Assembly (NCBI GenBank): GCA_009617715.1
Contig: VTFK01000328.1
Span: 1 to 64,000, forward strand
DNA length: 64,000 bases
Source: Plectrocnemia conspersa
Taxonomy: Eukaryota; Arthropoda; Insecta; Trichoptera; Polycentropodidae
Direction: 5' to 3'
Shown here: positions 21,301-34,290 of the stretch, piece by piece
Numbering within the stretch: the stretch's first letter is position 1
Layout: the number at the start of each line of letters is the position of its first letter
Notes under the pieces: model-generated
What the model saw: only the letters and a program-made list of their open reading frames with translations
The model's database searches: none
Told to the model about the DNA's origin: nothing
Program-made: the position numbers and the translations under genes

Positions 21301-21880
21301 GTTTCTAAAAGGTCAAATTGATTTAACCTAAATTAAATATAATATATATATTATTATATTTTTTCAAAATTGTATGCCTAGTAATACAAAAAACATTAAT
21401 TAGATTGTTACGATTTAGTATAATTAAAAATATAAGGAGCTTGTATTATATATAATAATTATTTAATTAAGATTAAAAATATTAATTTTAATAAAAGAAA
21501 ACATTTTAATAAAAAATGTTATATGCTTTCCTGTGGATACCTGAGTACTTCTTTTGTTATATATGTTGGTGCGAATCTAGACTGGACATACCGATATTAA
21601 TAAAAAATTGGGCCGCAAAATTTATAATAGCAGAATTTATATAATGCATGTTATATGAAAAAAAAAATATTAGAAAGTACGTTTTCTAAGAACATTTGTA
21701 AAGTAATAGGTAATTCATTATAGATATCCATTGATGGCAAATATGGTTTTTAACAAATTTGAGTGGAGAATTAAGATAGCAAGAAGAGTCCTAGATGTCG
21801 GAGACAAGAAAGATAGACGATGCAGTCATAGCTGTAGCAGGGGAAAAAAATCTGACTCAAACTACCTGTCAATGTATTTT
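18364..21880. other. Gene-free AT-rich stretch
   Basis: No supported gene or RNA was found. The segment 20640-20770 (containing tttccgtccatcggccc) has a more balanced composition. The short open frames at 19146-19358 and 20385-20585 match no known family. Confidence 0.4.
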
Positions 21881-21889
21881 ATTTAAATT

Positions 21890-23130
21890 TTTTACATGAA
21901 ATTGTATTTATCTATGTATAATATTAAATATGTTATTATTACTGGATATTTAATATAAAAACATGCTCAATGATTTAAAATAACAGAATTAAATATGTAA
22001 TAACTTTTGGTTGTAGTGAATTTATAGTATTTTAAATACAGACGTTTAGTAAAACTATTGATTAAAAAAATATTTTATCTCATTTGAATTACACGTTTAA
22101 TATAAATATCAGTTTTCACTGAAATAAATAAAAAAATATATTTTTTAATATTATTGCAATAAATAATTTGTCGCATTTTTCACTTTATGGCAGTAAAAAA
22201 TTGTTCAAAACCATTTTAATACAAAATTTTCCTTTTTTCTATTAAAATATAATACAAATTAATGATTAAAATATATATTAACAACTTTGCTTAAAACACA
22301 ATAAATTTGTACTTTGTTTAAAATGTTGTTAAATTAAATAATAAATAATTAGCGACATTTTTCCCTTCATGGCAGTAGAAAATTTCTCAAAAATATTTTT
22401 TACTGAAATTTTCCTTTTTTCTATTTAAATATAATACAAATTAATGATTAAAATATATAGTAAAACTTTGCTTAAAACAAAATAAATTTGTACTTCGTAC
22501 AATATGTTATTAAATTAAATATAAAATAGTAAATTTTATAAATTTTAGAAAACCTTAAACTTAAAGTAAAGCTATCTATGTATAATATTATATGTTTTTA
22601 TTGTTGGACATTTAATAAAAAAGCATGCTATAACGATTGATTGCTTATTATCCTGAAATAAAATTAATAAATATGTTATTATAATAATGAGCTTAAATTT
22701 TAAATACAGACGTTCAGTAAAGTAATTGATTACAAAAAAATATATTACAGTAAAAAAGCTATTTTTTTAATCTGTAAAATATTCACAATTGTTATATAAT
22801 ATATTTTTTTTATATAAACCAGATGGTTTTATTTTATTAAAATTATTAATTAAAAAAAATTATAAAATTATTTTATTAAGTTTATTATAAAAATCAGTTT
22901 TTACTGAATTAAATAAAAAAAATTGTTTTTAATATTATTACAATAAATAATTTGTGATGATTTTTACTTCATGGCAGTAGAAAATTGCTCAAAACTATTT
23001 TTGTACTAATTTTTTTTTTTTTTAAAATAAAATAATTAATAATAAATTAATAATTTAAATATAATAGCTATAACTTTGCATAAAACACAATAAATCTGTA
23101 TTTTGTATGATATGATATTTAATAATAAAA
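21890..23130 (+). repeat. Diverged tandem/segmental duplication, AT-rich
   Basis: A two-part unit recurs. Part A (ctatctatgtataatatta ... cagacgtt[t/c]agtaaa ... aataaataattt) occurs at about 21890-22165 and 22570-22950. Part B (cttcatggcagtagaaaat ... aactttgcttaaaacacaataaattt) occurs at about 22165-22340, 22345-22520 and 22950-23115. The order A-B-B'-A-B implies at least two duplication rounds. Copies differ by many substitutions and small gaps, so the event is old. Confidence 0.75.
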
Positions 23131-26100
23131 ACCATAGTTAATATCCTATGACACAATAGAATTACCGTAAAATTAAAAAAATATATTTTTTTTATCCTTT
23201 TAGAAAAATAATTGTGTGAAATTATATATATTATGTACGTGTTTTAAAAATGTGTTACAAACTATAATAATTTTTTTTAATGAATTTCTGCACGATTTTA
23301 CATTTTAATTTAGGGCAATCTTAAGTACTATTTTATAGCTTTAGAAATCTTACGTATTATTTTAGACAGCAGGAAACTTTTCCATAATAAAACATCTGTC
23401 AACAAAAAATATTTTTATACACAAAACGAATCATTTGAAAATGTTTGAGAAGCTACGTTCTATAATAGATTTTAGAGCAATGTAGGATGCGGTTTTAACG
23501 ACGTTAGTGTAGCGCTATACCTTCCTGAAACCGTTGATCAAAATGTCGTTAGATGATATGGCGGAGACATACGAGAGGAGACACCACTTCAAAGTTATCG
23601 GATTATTCTGATGCAACACCTACATAGTATATGGTATAGCACGAATTGTATGCAGGCGTGCATAATGGATGTTAAGGAGGTGCTATAAAATGTAAAAAGA
23701 TAAAAATAAGTGGTTGTATTATGATTTTATATCAGAATACTTAAACGTTAGTCGTTACAAAAAGATTCAAAGACCATTCTCTTTCAGATAACATTATATA
23801 AAATATACGTATCACTTTTAATTTTTATTTAAACTCGTTATTGCCACAAAAATGTACATAATACACTTTTCACATTAAAATTATCAAGTATGGTAAATTA
23901 AAATGAGCTTAATTTTTATGCTATTATTTTTAATTAATACTTAATTAGACTCAGTGTTTCACCCATGTAATATTATTTTATTTCATAAAATTTCTTTGAT
24001 ATTACATTTTCGAATAAATATTAATTAAAATATAAAGGAATTGCCTTTACTTGCATACATCTCTTTGTTATGAGAATAACATATTTTTTTTATTAAGATT
24101 ATTCAGCGAATAATAAATATTTATATCATATTAATACATTATTACTAATTATGATTACATAGAAGTTAAATAAACGTTTTAATATAGCATCTAATTATTG
24201 TTCTGCATTTGACTATCCTAGAATTTGTACAAATGTTCATACTTAATGGTACATGGTTTTATATTTAATTAATTGCACAGTAAAAATTTATAGATATGAC
24301 TATTTAAAGTATAGATAATTTATAGCTATCAATTTTAATTGAATTAAAATATTTTTATATCACGGTAGTTTAGATGATATCTGGAAGATTCTAATTAATA
24401 ATATGTTACATATAAGACAATAACAAAGTTTACTTATTTATTTCTACAATTTCCAACCCTTTTAATTTTATACTTGCGCAAGGCCTGCTTAAGATGGATA
24501 TCCTAGGGCGATATAAAGTTTTCAGGTAGTTTTATTACCGAGCCGGATATAAAACATGCTGCCCGAAAGGGCCGAACTTGTAGGTACCTTGAGGTCAGAA
24601 TCGATAGTGTTTTTCGGCAATAAAATTAAAACCCTGCACCTAATTTCATTACAGGAGGGACTACAAAAAGTCGAGGAAGAAAAAAAAAATCAACAAACAA
24701 TGTTTATTTTACTTTCATGACATAAACACATAATAAAAGACATCCCTATAAACAAGAAAAGACAAACAATTATAAGATGTTATTTTATTTTTTATTAATT
24801 TAATTATTATTTATATAAAAAAAACATATTTACTTCTTTGTCTGTGTTTAGTGGTGTTTCGTCATAAATATTTTTCTAAATATGTTTAAAAATCAATAGG
24901 GACAAAATAAAAAGCTTTTACTATATAGAATTTTAATAAAGATAAAATTAAAATAATTATTTCAGTGATATTGAATATCTAGATACCAACAAAATAAGTT
25001 GTTAAAACAGTAAGCTAACCTCTCATTTTAAATTTATTTTTTATTTAAACTAATTTAAATCTTCATTGCTTTAAAAAAATTCGCTAAAACCTAAATTTAC
25101 ATACAGTGAAAAAGTATTTCTGATTAGATATAAAGCTTATATTATCGTCATAAAAGTTTAGTTTATTATATTAGTTTTTTTCTAGATGGAAATTAAATAA
25201 TACATGTAAAAAGCCGTCCTACTGGAGCATCGAAGGACCAGCGAAACACTTTGATTGCTATTAAAATCGTTTATTTTGTCTTTTTAACTACATTACAATG
25301 CGTAGGCTATTCTCTCGCATCTGTTCATAACGAACTTAAACAAATATAAGAAGGAACAGAAACTCTTGTATGAGTTGAAATAGCATCTTAGTGATAACTA
25401 ACGTTTTGCTAGGCAAGCATTTAATAAATCGGAACATCCTTTGTTACAAAAATTTGTTGCTATATTCACGTTTATCTTAGTTTTAATTTGGATACATTTT
25501 TACGCGCAATGATCATTGTTTAATTTTGTAAGCAAAGAATATCGTCTAGCTTAGGTTGTTGGATATTCAAGGGACATTCACAAAATTCTAGTTTTATTGT
25601 TTAATCGCCATAAAGAATCAATATTTATATGCATACTGTTCATCTATAATATTTGCAATTTAGATTGCTCCAATTGTTTGCTGAATATGCTTCTGCATTA
25701 TTGATTGGGGAATCAAATCACGAGCTAAAATTGAAATTTGACTATTGCGAGATATAAGGAATAGGAAAAAATGTTATTTAAATTTTTACATATTTAAATT
25801 TATATGTGTATACTACATACCGTTTATGAAATTAGTAACATATAACAAATACAAGTAAATAAAAACGTATTTTTTATTATTAGTTCTCTATAATAATTTA
25901 TATATTAGAATTACTCACATCTCTGGCGTTGTTATAATAGTGTTTTGCATCGGTAAAGAATTATTAATTACATGTGAGCATTCAGCAATCCCGCACTTGA
26001 CAAGTGCAGGTGTATCAAACAATTTTTTTAAAGTTGCTTGTGTAAGACTGTTTTTAATTCTGGGTGCTCTTGATTTTTATTAGTCCCATAGTTGTGATAC

Positions 26101-28240
26101 ATTTTCAGCCATAAAAGACTCACTATAAGGCATTGAATCGAATCAGGTATCTTAGAAAACATGTAAATGATAATTTAAAATGTCCCTGTTTCATATTTAA
26201 TTGTATTTCTAGTACTTAATGAATCACCCTGTGTATCCAAACAAATGTATTTTCATCATGTGTATTTATTTAAAAGCTTATATTCTGTTGAGTGTGTCTA
26301 CAATATAAAATATAAAAAATATTTGTTATTCTCTATAGCTTTCTTGTTTTTTTCTTTGTTCCATCTGTTCCGCTTCCTATTCTATTTTTTTATGCTGCCT
26401 TATTACTTTTTGTTTCTTTGACATGGCAAAACTTACATTATTTATTACAATATGTATCCATATGTCGATACGAAGCATGGGCGTACGTGTTGACAGTTAA
26501 AATTTTCAATTTCCCTAGGTGCAAAAGCATTGCCTTATATAAACACATACTTCCCGACGCTTTTACAAAATAACGGCGGTCGCTACAAGACCCCATAAAA
26601 CCCATGAAGACCTCTTGAATCCTTGCTGGGCTTGTTAATATTTTATATTTTACAGCACACCCGCGAGAGTGCTAAGTTTTAAATTTTTGCCTCAATTTTA
26701 TTATGCTAGTGAATAAATAGTTATTTATAGAATATGTTTAAGTATACAATGATAATTAATTTCAGGGCTTATAAACTTATGGAAATTTATCCGAAAACAT
26801 TTTGAAACAGAGTTATTAAAATACAAATTTAAAATTAAAATTTTCTTTTGGACAATGGAGCATCTGAGCTTTAAAATTCTATTCAGCGAACATCTTTATA
26901 AATAATACGCCTATATATTTTATAAAATTATAATTAAGAATCTCTTTGATCAAATTTAAAAGTAAATTTTGAATATTAAAGCAAACGTTTAACAATACCT
27001 TCATTTGTAAATTTGTCCTGAATTACAAGTAATTTATAATATAAGCCTTCTTTTGAGAGACTTGATATATATTTGTAATGGAGTGGTTTGACAATAAAAT
27101 CAGCAAGAAAAAACAGTTCAAACAACTCAAGTCTAAGACCTTTGAAAGTTGTCTATTAAAGAAGGCGGACCAATACAAGTAATTTGTTTTTATATGGGTA
27201 AAAAAATATATTTTTAATCGAGTACCATTCGTTTTACTTAAATTAAAAATTTTTGGGTTTTGCCAAAGTGTGAAAAACCAGATTGTTTATAACCTTGTGT
27301 ATAATAATAGCATAATCAAAAAATCACATCGGTCTGTGAACTTTTTGATCTCCACTCGTTGTTCTCATGTTACGTTTGATGGAAGCATGTCGTAAAACGC
27401 GCGCTTCGGGCCAAAAACACACCCAAATTACGCTAATGGATGCTTCGTCTCAATAGGTGGACATGTTAAAACGAGACAAACGCTCGTTTGATATGTTTGT
27501 TTTCCACAAACATAATCGAAAAACACGACTGAAGCCTTCGTGTGTAATAAAACGCGTAACGGTCGACGGACGGCAGCTATTTCGAAAGTTGCGCATGTGC
27601 TATTGCATAATAAATTATTTATTCGAGAGGAAAGAGAAAAGCAAGAAAAATTATATTCACACAAAATTTATAAATAGTCTTATTCGTACGAAATACCTGA
27701 GCCATTTGAAAAGTTCGCTAATAATGTATAGAAGTCGGTAATATATCTAAAACTTTTACTGCTTTGTATTGGAATACTTGTCTTATAAACAGCTATAAAA
27801 TTTCAAGTCGATTGATTTAATAGTTTGATGTGTAAAGTTGTTTCAATAAAAGCATAAAAATGCAGTTTAAAAAAGATTAAATTAAAAAAGGTTTAACGCT
27901 TACTGAGAATTTTAACCCGAAAAACAATATATTATGCTGATAGAAAAATAGTTGCGGTTTATTACTTTTTAAGACTTAGTATATAATTGTAATAATCAAG
28001 AATACAAATTATAAAATATTCTTTTCAGAGGTCAATCGTGCGATATGTGGTCTTGCATTGTCGTACAAGAGAATTAGACCAATTTGATAAACTATCACAC
28101 TTAATAATTAATGTATTTATTTTCATTCGATTAAACCGAGTTTTGAAGAAAAATATTCGATGTGGCAAAATTATTTTGAGTTTCATTTTTATCTAACCAT
28201 TATGCAAATTTCTTTCTGTTTCCTGCAAGATTCGTTAAGT
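23131..28240. other. Gene-free AT-rich stretch with small GC-richer islands
   Basis: No supported gene was found. The pieces 23450-23700, 24470-24680, 26460-26660 and 27340-27610 are less AT-rich and may be old repeat remnants or non-coding elements. Overlapping open frames at 27428-27741 on both strands are not supported by any family resemblance. Confidence 0.4.
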
Positions 28241-28249
28241 GAAATAATA

Positions 28250-29645
28250 CAAAAAAATTTTGCTTTTCATTTAGTTCGTGCAGCACCCATTTGCACAGCT
28301 TTTTATATTTTTCTACCAATCTTAAGTGGTTCAAAAACTATTCGATTATTAAGGCTAACATTTAATTTTAAAACATAAAAAACTCCCACGACCTTTTTCT
28401 TTAGCGCAATTTTTTAAAACTAATTTTAAACCATAGTACCGACACCTCAAGCACAGTTTTTTTAGTAATAATGAATCAAAAGATTAAAAACATAATCTAG
28501 GTTATACCGAGCGCAGACCATTTTGCGATATGTTCAGGGGTTTTATTTTGTCCAACCATTGAGCTGATAGCTTTTAATTGTGTGGCAATTAAACAACCTG
28601 GCCAACTAGAAAGCATTTATTAAAAATATGTATTGAAAATGAGAAAGCACTTGTCGCATACATGCGTTAAAAGCGCAATAAACAAAAATTAATAATTGTT
28701 ATGTTGACAAGTAAATTTGTACGATCGGAGATTCTGATAGATTGTCATACCCAAATGTTTCAACAACGGTTGTTGCAGTTACAAACTAAGGTGGACAATC
28801 TGTGAAATGTTTTACTAGGAAAGACAAGTGCAGTGTTGCCAAATCTATTGCTTTTAAAACTTCAACGCTCACGCAACGATTTTTTTAATTACGTAAAAAA
28901 TAAATCTAATTTCTTCTCTAAATTGTAGAAGAGCAGAAAAACCTCTTTTATCTATTTTATTACATTGGTACACAAAATTACATTTAATTCGTGCGGTACC
29001 CATTTGTAAACTTTTTATATTTTCCTAACCTAAGTGGTTCAAAACTATTTGATTATTAAGGCTAACATTTAATTATTCGGATACTCGTTTATTGATATAA
29101 AAAAAATCCCACAACCTTTTTCATGCTTTATCACAATTTTTTTTAATATTATTTTTAAGCCCTACGTTCCTTACTATTACCCACATTTCAAGCACTGTTT
29201 TTTTAGTATTATTGATTTTAACAAGATTAAAAATATAATGCAGAACATTTCACGATATTCTTAAGGCACTAACCGCTTTCAATTGTCGTAAAAAATTTAG
29301 AAATCGATTTGTGAGGACAACTTGGCCAGCTAGAAAGCACTTATTAAAAATACACATTGCCCATGAGAAAATACTTGTCGTATATATGCGTTAAAAGCGC
29401 AATAAACCAAAATAAACAATTGCTATGTTAGCGAATAAATTTGTACGATCGGAGATTCCGATGAATTGACATTCCAAAATGCTTGCCTTTACAAACTAAG
29501 GTGGATAGTCTGTAAAATGTGCTACCTGGGAAGACAAGTGCAGTGTTGCCAAATCTCCAGCTTTTAAAACTCCGACGGTTTTTTTTAAATTACGTAATCT
29601 AATTTGGTCTTTAAATTGTAAACGAGCTAATAAACCTCTTTTATC
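28250..29645 (+). repeat. Tandem duplication of a roughly 710-bp unit
   Basis: Unit 1 (about 28250-28960) and unit 2 (about 28975-29645) share colinear blocks: ttcgtgcag/ttcgtgcgg with cacccattt/tacccattt; taagtggttcaaaa; ctagaaagca; gcgttaaaagcgcaataaac; gtacgatcggagatt; acaaactaaggtgga; aagacaagtgcagtgttgcc; aacctcttttatct. Offsets of matching blocks are 710-713 bp. No coding capacity was recognised. Confidence 0.85.
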
Positions 29646-32600
29646 TTAACTTAGTATATTTAAGTAGATAGCGCACATACAAAAACTTACACTGTAAACT
29701 ACTAGAAATATATTTTATTCCAATTCGAAGCAAGCCAATCATCGACTAAGGCTTAAAAGACAATTAAAATATTCAGTTTAAACCAAAAAGTCAATATTCT
29801 CTGTAATAAAAGTTAAGGTTATTATTTTATGGAATCCAAAGAACACATTGCAATTGATATCTTAACAAAATAATATGCTAATCTTTTGTAAAAAAATAAC
29901 CAATATATTAATTCAGGTAATGCACAATGCCATACAATTTTCTTTTTAATTTTCTAATACTTTTACTTATTTTGATATATTAAGGGTATCGTTATTTCGT
30001 GATGTAATAAATATATTAAAATATCGTAAAAGTTAAGAGAGATTATATTTAAATATTCGATATAGTTCAATGAAAATACATATTTATGGTGCATTGTATT
30101 AACCACCTAATTATGTTGTAGAATTTTTAAAACAACAACAAAATATGAATCATAATTTTGCGTTGTTATTACAAACTTCGGTCTGGAATTAATTAATCGA
30201 AGGGGCGATTGCCCCGTTTCCGGATTATATTTGCATCTCATTTGTCGGGAGGGTGGCAAATAGCCGAGTCGCCCCTTAGTGCCACGTAAGGGTTGTTTTG
30301 CTGAAATAACGATGTCGAGTGACAAAATAGGCCGTTTCTAATGACAGCGCCACTTTAGAGAGTTAAAGAGGGCCATGGATAGAATCTGGTAAAGCCGTTC
30401 CGTTTAATTGAAGTGGAAAGTCGGACGGAGCGACCACCGCGCTAATGATGCCAAGGGGCAAAAAATAGAAAAAGAGCAAAAAATCTAGAAGTATTTCCGA
30501 ATCAAAAATTCTACGTATGCGCTAGCTTACTGCGCAGAAACTGTCGGCTATTCTACCTTTACTTAACCCTCTTTGATTAATGATACTGAGTATTGTGACT
30601 AAAATATAAAGTTTTGATTTCAATATATAGCCAATAACCATCGATTTATATTAGGATAATACAATTATAAAATATTTTTATCTATGCTATCTACTCTTAT
30701 TGTATCATATAAGACGAGATATAAAGCACGAGAAATCAGTGGCATACGTGAGTGAATAATACATAAAAGACTTGGGTGCGAATCTATTGAATTCAAATAT
30801 TTGCTACTGTTGATACAGGTAGCATTTAACGCACTTTTGCCTTTACTGCTATGAGTTGTGTGGTACATACCCTTTAGTTTGCGATACGTGATGATATTTT
30901 AAAAAAAAAAATATTTCGTCCTTTATACAGAAATTCTAAAAAATCATAGGAATAAACATGCTACCATCAGAATTAAGAACTTGAGATGTCTTATAAATTT
31001 GTTACGTATAAATATTACATAATTGCTGAGAAAATTGAACAGGTGAGATACCGACGTAATTAATCAAAAAACTTATTTCAAGAATGACAAGTGTTACACA
31101 CGTGGCGCTAATGTGAAGCACCGACATACGTACGATATAAAGATACACGAGGGCAAATTTATTACTGCGTTAGTGCCTTAATGAAGCCTTTAAGTAAATT
31201 TAGCGCGGCGCACGCGAGCCTTTTGCCTCTTTGAAGGAACATTTAACTGCGGTTGAACAGCTCGTGTACGAATTATGAATATTGCGAAATTAAGAATATG
31301 ATGTACATACATAAAATGAACGAAGTGGTTATGGTCTGAAACACAAATCTAGTATAAAGGGTTGAAGCTATATAATTTTCATATCTAATGTATAATATAA
31401 TATATTTAAAAAGTAATACTATTATAAACAAATATCGGTGAGAATTATGATCATATTACTATTCCATCCACGCTGTGCCATGCCACCACTCAAGCAGTCT
31501 CCAGAACGCTTTTGTTATCATGGCGCCTGAATATTTAAAATTTATTCTAATCGGCTTAAGTGATGCACTGGAAATGAGCTTAAGAAGATTGCAAAGATTT
31601 TTTGCGAGGGGACGTTTAGGAATCCACCCCCGCATTTTGCTCTACAACTTGCAACGAAACGCTGCAGGGATGTCGATGAAACTATTTTCACATTTTTAAT
31701 GTTATTGTAAAAATAATCTTTTCAGTGACATTAGGTTATAATTTATGTAAGCTTGCGCCTGGACTATGAAATATCATTCACAAAAAAACAGTTTTAGGTA
31801 CTGATTTTTTTCGATAGTATATTATTTTTTAGCAAAATACAGCGAATTGCAAAACTCATATATATTAGACTAAAAATAGATGCCTTGTTGAAAAAATTAG
31901 TTATTATGATACAGTTTAAGCAAATATGAATCTAATATTCCATCTACGATGTATTAAACCAAAATTATTTGGTTTCGACAAATTTAAGTTGAATAAAACA
32001 TGTGCCTCATAAAATCTGTTTTATGTTATTTTTTATAACTATAAAGTAAACTTAAAACTGCGAAAACAATTTCATAAAATTCTTAACGTTCAACACTAAA
32101 ATTTCATCTGCACCAATAGCGAGGTTTATGCGCGCAATAAGAAAAACTCTCGTCCACCTAAATTAATCATAGTTCTTAAAGCTATTACGCTTTACCTGTA
32201 TATTGTATATACAAGAAACGCGTCTATAGGCAGTTTTCAGAAAAAAAAGTATATTTTTAACATCCGTGAAAAGTTGTGAAACTCTCGGATGAAACTGTAA
32301 ACATTTTAATTGCCCCAGTTCGAATCGCTCCAAGTTTTCGTGCTATTTAGGATCGTTAAAATTTGAACTCAAAACTGAAATGCATTGTTATTTTTTTATA
32401 AATAAATTTTTAAGCTCTGAAAAGCTTAACTTTAGAGACTTGAGTAGGAAGCGAGGGATTTGGTTTAAAGAAAATTCCACGACATATTGCTTTAGAGTTT
32501 AAGTTGTTAAAATCGTGTTAAAAATCACAAAATGTCACTTGTATTATATAATACAAGTAACATTATGCTGAAAAATTTCAGCTAGATCACACTTATACGT

Positions 32601-34190
32601 TATAAATAAATCTAGTAATTTTAAAAACATTAAGTAATCAAATTTGTTACAACCAAAAATATTTAATGTAATAATAATTTGGCTCTAATTGCAGGTAGTA
32701 ATAGTTAAAGATGCAATCAATGTCAATGAAACAGTATTCTTAGCTTTAAGAGATTTAAATTAAAAATGCAGTTTGTTGTATGTATAATGTGAAAAAATTT
32801 AGAGTGTATCTATTAAGTGGTAAATTGGCTTAGTAATTATTAAAGTGAAAATAAATTATGTAATTATAAAATACGCGATATAATAATAATTTAGTTTACT
32901 AATTGTATAATAAAACTAGGTTGTTAGATAAAAAATATTATTTTTATATATTTAATTTATTAATAAATTACTGTATGTAATCATACATAATAAGTAAAAG
33001 GGTACATATGTTTCTTATAAAACATAGAGACAATTTAAGAGCAGTGAAGCATAAGTGAATAATTGAGAAGGTGTAGGTTTATATAATAGTTTCTGGGGTA
33101 GAAAAAACATTGCTTCTATTATATCCCAATTTTAATTATTTATTTTAAGTTTGTAAATATTTTCTGATTTTACGATAAGCTATTAGCTAATATAAATAAA
33201 TTACCATTTAACTAAAAAAGTTTATTAAGCTTAAGCTTCATTTGCACAAGTACATATGTACAAAAGTTGATAACTTCTTAGTCAAATCTGTTAGTAAAAC
33301 TTTTGAATGTGACTATTAAGCTTAAATAGACTGCAGTCCATTTACCATGATCATTTAATCAAAGCCCAGTCAAGCGTATTTATCTTATATTCAAGATGCT
33401 GGAAAGAAGCATATTATATATTCCAAAAAGGAAAAGAGACTTTGTGAATTTGTATAGCATTAAGACATTTTTGTTGCCTCATATGAAAAATTTGATACTA
33501 AAAGCATTTTTTTAATATACTATTTAAGTGTATGAACACATGTGAGCTAAAATTTATGTAGTAATTATTATCCGGCATAAGGAACGGTTATTAAATGTCT
33601 TCATTTCCGTGGAAACGAAAGGTTTAAATTCTCATTAGTACCTTTTATTATCAGTGATGTGTCAAAATGTGTGACTCGCTATAATTTAAAATAAAATGAT
33701 ATATAATTTTAATGAAAAATGCCTATCTTAAAGTATAATGAAAATCATTTTCATATACATATATTTCAGCAAAATAGTTTTTTGTTAAAGGCATTCTTGC
33801 TTTCCGTTATTTTTTATAATGATACACATTATTTTTAAGATATTCCAAGAAAAAATCTATATTTGGTTGAAAAATTTCAATCAAAAGGTAAAATAAAATT
33901 TAGCAAAACCATTTCATTATTTCAACGATGCTCATCAAATACTAATGTTTTTATAAAAAATTGTTTGATATTACCAATTCTTTCAACTGATCAATTAAAT
34001 GTTTCCAGATGTATTTTTAATGCTATGTACTATTTTTTTTCTTGAAGAAAAGTTGAATTAAAAGATTAATTTTGAACTTAAAAATAATTAATACACCTTC
34101 TACAAGCTGGGTATATGTATAAAATCGGATATATAGCGATAACAGGATATTTTCTTTTGAGCTTTTTAATTCGGACACACGAGGAACCGA
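29646..34190. other. Gene-free stretch with two GC-richer islands
   Basis: Islands at 30170-30480 (cgaaggggcgattgccccg, tgtcgggagggtggcaaat) and 31110-31300 (tttagcgcggcgcacgcgag) stand out from the AT-rich surroundings. They have no open frame of interest and no match to other repeats here. They could be conserved non-coding or promoter-proximal DNA; this is inferred from composition only. Confidence 0.35.
32537..32558. repeat. Perfect 22-bp palindrome
   Basis: The half-site acttgtattat is followed directly by its reverse complement with no spacer. It is AT-rich and may be a chance or cruciform-prone site. Confidence 0.7.
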
Positions 34191-34194
34191 GAGA

Positions 34195-34290
34195 AGTAAC
34201 CGAATATCAATCAACAGGTAAGATCGAGAAAGCAGCCGCTTCCCCCTTCGCGCGTACTGGTCCAGTTTGACGTCCAGAATCTAGTTTTGC
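34195..34290 (+). repeat. Repeat family E, copy E2
   Basis: It contains gatcgagaaagcagccgctt and then tccagtttgacgtccagaat, the two blocks that define the family. It is the closest match to the apparent consensus among the five copies. Confidence 0.65.

Noticed and set aside
26030..26090. Possible missing KH exon (minus-strand QEHP peptide)
   Set aside because: The flanking residues do not match the first KH strand and there is no donor site in the right position.
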